A DNA stretch of 6,038 nucleotides from an uncultured Slackia sp. GTDB taxonomy: Bacteria > Actinomycetota > Coriobacteriia > Coriobacteriales > Eggerthellaceae. This document shows positions 5,416 to 6,038 of this stretch, one piece after another. The stretch lies in contig USLD01000086.1 in the NCBI GenBank assembly GCA_900555495.1, forward strand, positions 1-6,038, written 5' to 3'. The translations under genes were made by a program, and so were the position numbers. The notes beneath the pieces were generated by a model. It saw nothing but the letters and a program-made list of their open reading frames with translations. It was not told where the DNA came from and ran no database searches. Within the stretch, counting starts at the first letter, position 1. Every line of letters starts with the position of its first letter.

Positions 5416-5831
5416 ATGAAGATTTCTGCACGCAATCAGCTCAAGGGCATCGTCTCCTCCGTCTCCGAGGGCGCCGTCAACGGCATCGTCGCCATCGACC
5501 TGGGCGAGGACACCGTGAAGGCGTCCATCACCATGGAGGCTATCGAAGACCTGGGCATCAAGGAGGGCGTTACCGCCTATGCCGTCATCAAGGCCACCAG
5601 CGTGATGTTCGCCGCCGGCTCCAAACGCATCGCCGGCATCTCTGCGCGCAACCAGCTCGCGGGCACCGTCGAAAGCGTCAAGAAGGGCGCCGTCAACGGC
5701 CACGTGGCCCTCAAGCTTTCCGACGGCTCCATCATCAAAGGCTCGACGCCATCGACGAGCTGGGCTTGACCGAGGGCGTGGCCGCTCTCGCCATCGTCAA
5801 GTCCACCGACGTGATCGTGGGCGTCGAGTAA
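5416..5831 (+). CDS. Two-domain Mop (molbindin) molybdate-binding protein, frame-broken
   Basis: This is a small cytoplasmic oxyanion-binding protein, probably storing or buffering molybdate or tungstate. ATG 5416 follows GAAAGGA with five-base spacing. Two Mop/TOBE repeats 72 codons apart start ISARNQL-K-G-I-V and ISARNQL-A-G-T-V; each continues with GAVNG-x-VA and ends in a strand (AVIKATSVMF and AIVKSTDVIVGVE). The ISARNQLxGxV and GAVN motifs form the molybdate-binding subunit interface in ModG and molbindins. In the literal frame the protein ends at 5769 after KGSTPSTSWA. Switching frame at about 5744 gives DAIDELGLTEGVAALAIVKSTDVIVGVE and TAA at 5829-5831. Alignment to the first repeat (KASITMEAIEDLG) shows that an S-I-T-[I/M] stretch, 10 nt, is missing. 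The corrected length is about 141 aa, normal for di-Mop proteins. The gene is divergent from the HTH-PBP regulator and ends in a strong terminator. Confidence 0.88.
5468..5700 (+). repeat. Internal duplication within the Mop gene
   Basis: The two Mop domains retain DNA identity: a 17-nt exact match AGGGCGCCGTCAACGGC occurs at 5468-5484 and 5684-5700, exactly 216 nt (72 codons) apart. Flanking sequence is diverged but alignable. This is ordinary tandem domain duplication and a possible substrate for recombination. Confidence 0.75.
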
Positions 5832-5862
5832 GCGAGCCCTCGCGAAAAACGATGCTTCGTCG

Positions 5863-5902
5863 AAGAGCCCCGCACGACAGACGTGCGGGGCTCTTTTCGT
5901 TT
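5863..5902 (+). terminator. Intrinsic terminator of the Mop gene
   Basis: A perfect 14-bp stem AAGAGCCCCGCACG (5863-5876) pairs with CGTGCGGGGCTCTT (5882-5895) across a five-base loop. It is followed by TTCGTTTCG, so the transcript ends in a U-rich run (CUCUUUUCGUUU). It lies 31 nt after the frame-corrected stop at 5831, which supports that stop as the real gene end. Confidence 0.9.
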
Positions 5903-5952
5903 CGAGTTCGATCTTGCCCATACGCAAGAACGACTTCCCTTGCCGCATTTCT

Positions 5953-5977
5953 TTTGTTATATTTAATCTATAACAAA
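5953..5977 (+). promoter_or_regulatory. 9-bp perfect inverted repeat (operator) upstream of GntR-type gene
   Basis: TTTGTTATA (5953-5961) and TATAACAAA (5969-5977) are perfect complements around a 7-nt AT-rich spacer. The site overlaps the only promoter-like sequence ahead of GTG 6009: TTGTTA at 5954 with TAGAAC at 5978 (18-nt spacer), or TATAAC at 5969 as the -10. GT...AC dyads fit GntR autoregulation. The GTTATAT...TATAAC core also recalls ModE operators, relevant beside a Mop gene. Confidence 0.65.
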
Positions 5978-6008
5978 TAGAACATTAATACGACGAAAGG
6001 AGGACACC

Positions 6009-6038
6009 GTGCTTATTCGTATAGACCAGACGAGCCCC
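6009..6038 (+). CDS. Probable GntR-family (YtrA-type) regulator, first ten codons only
   Basis: The GTG at 6009 is preceded by AAAGGAGG five bases upstream, the strongest ribosome site in the window. The ten visible codons read M-L-I-R-I-D-Q-T-S-P, with GTG initiating as Met. This is the typical opening of YtrA-subfamily GntR regulators, which usually begin with an I-x-I-D-x-x-S-P strand followed by V/T-P-I-Y-x-Q-I. The call rests on this short N terminus and on the dyad operator upstream, so it is provisional. YtrA-type genes commonly lead operons with an ABC transporter and regulate them by binding their own promoter; what follows here is outside the window. Confidence 0.55.
   Translation, partial: MLIRIDQTSP

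Noticed and set aside
5206..5703. Minus-strand open frame opposite the Mop gene
   Set aside because: Asp/Gly/His-rich shadow typical of antisense GC-rich frames; the Mop reading is unambiguous.
5912..5929. TCTTGC-N6-GCAAGA dyad after the Mop terminator
   Set aside because: Short, not placed at a recognisable promoter and likely to occur by chance.
1..6038. tRNA, rRNA, CRISPR array, insertion sequence or phage attachment site
   Set aside because: No cloverleaf, regularly spaced repeats, transposase motifs or flanking terminal repeats were found; the excisionase-like HTH is fused to a sensor domain and is a regulator, not a phage gene.

Overview
The window is GC-rich, with short AT-rich islands only at promoters. 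Its gene content fits a gut actinobacterium of the Coriobacteriia, most likely Eggerthellaceae: a polytopic DUF5692-like protein, an excisionase-type HTH fused to a PBP-like ligand domain, a WYL regulator, a two-domain Mop protein and many one-component regulators. The taxonomic placement is inferred from gene content, not from a marker gene.

Layout from left to right. (1) Positions 1-921 (+) hold the 3' part of a polytopic membrane protein, followed at 993 (+) by a TetR-family regulator. (2) Converging on it is a leftward pair: an NapH-like 4Fe-4S membrane protein (2111-2971) and then a small ArsR-family repressor (1690-2037). The ArsR protein lacks the classical metal-box cysteines but has the two widely spaced cysteines of BigR/SqrR/YgaV persulfide sensors. 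The Fe-S protein ends in a periodic cysteine tail encoded by a 12-bp tandem repeat. (3) A leftward WYL-domain regulator (4119 to 3141) ends in a strong intrinsic terminator. (4) A leftward HTH plus PBP-like regulator (5158 to 4213) is divergent from a two-Mop molybdate-binding protein (5416-5831, +), which has its own terminator. Together they look like a small molybdenum-homeostasis module. (5) At the right edge, a perfect 9-bp inverted repeat precedes the first ten codons of a probable YtrA-type GntR regulator.

The most unusual property is that four of the eight genes (TetR, WYL, HTH-PBP and Mop) each carry one frame break inside an otherwise well-conserved protein, while DUF5692, ArsR and the Fe-S gene read cleanly. 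In three of them the family pattern predicts a missing piece of about 8 or 10 nt that could lie between short direct repeats. In the fourth, correcting one base makes the TetR gene end on a CTAG shared tail-to-tail with the ArsR stop. This is either an error-prone assembly or real small-deletion decay, and raw reads would decide. The best candidate for new biology is the Fe-S/ArsR pair, a possible sulfane-sulfur- or redox-responsive membrane electron-transfer operon.
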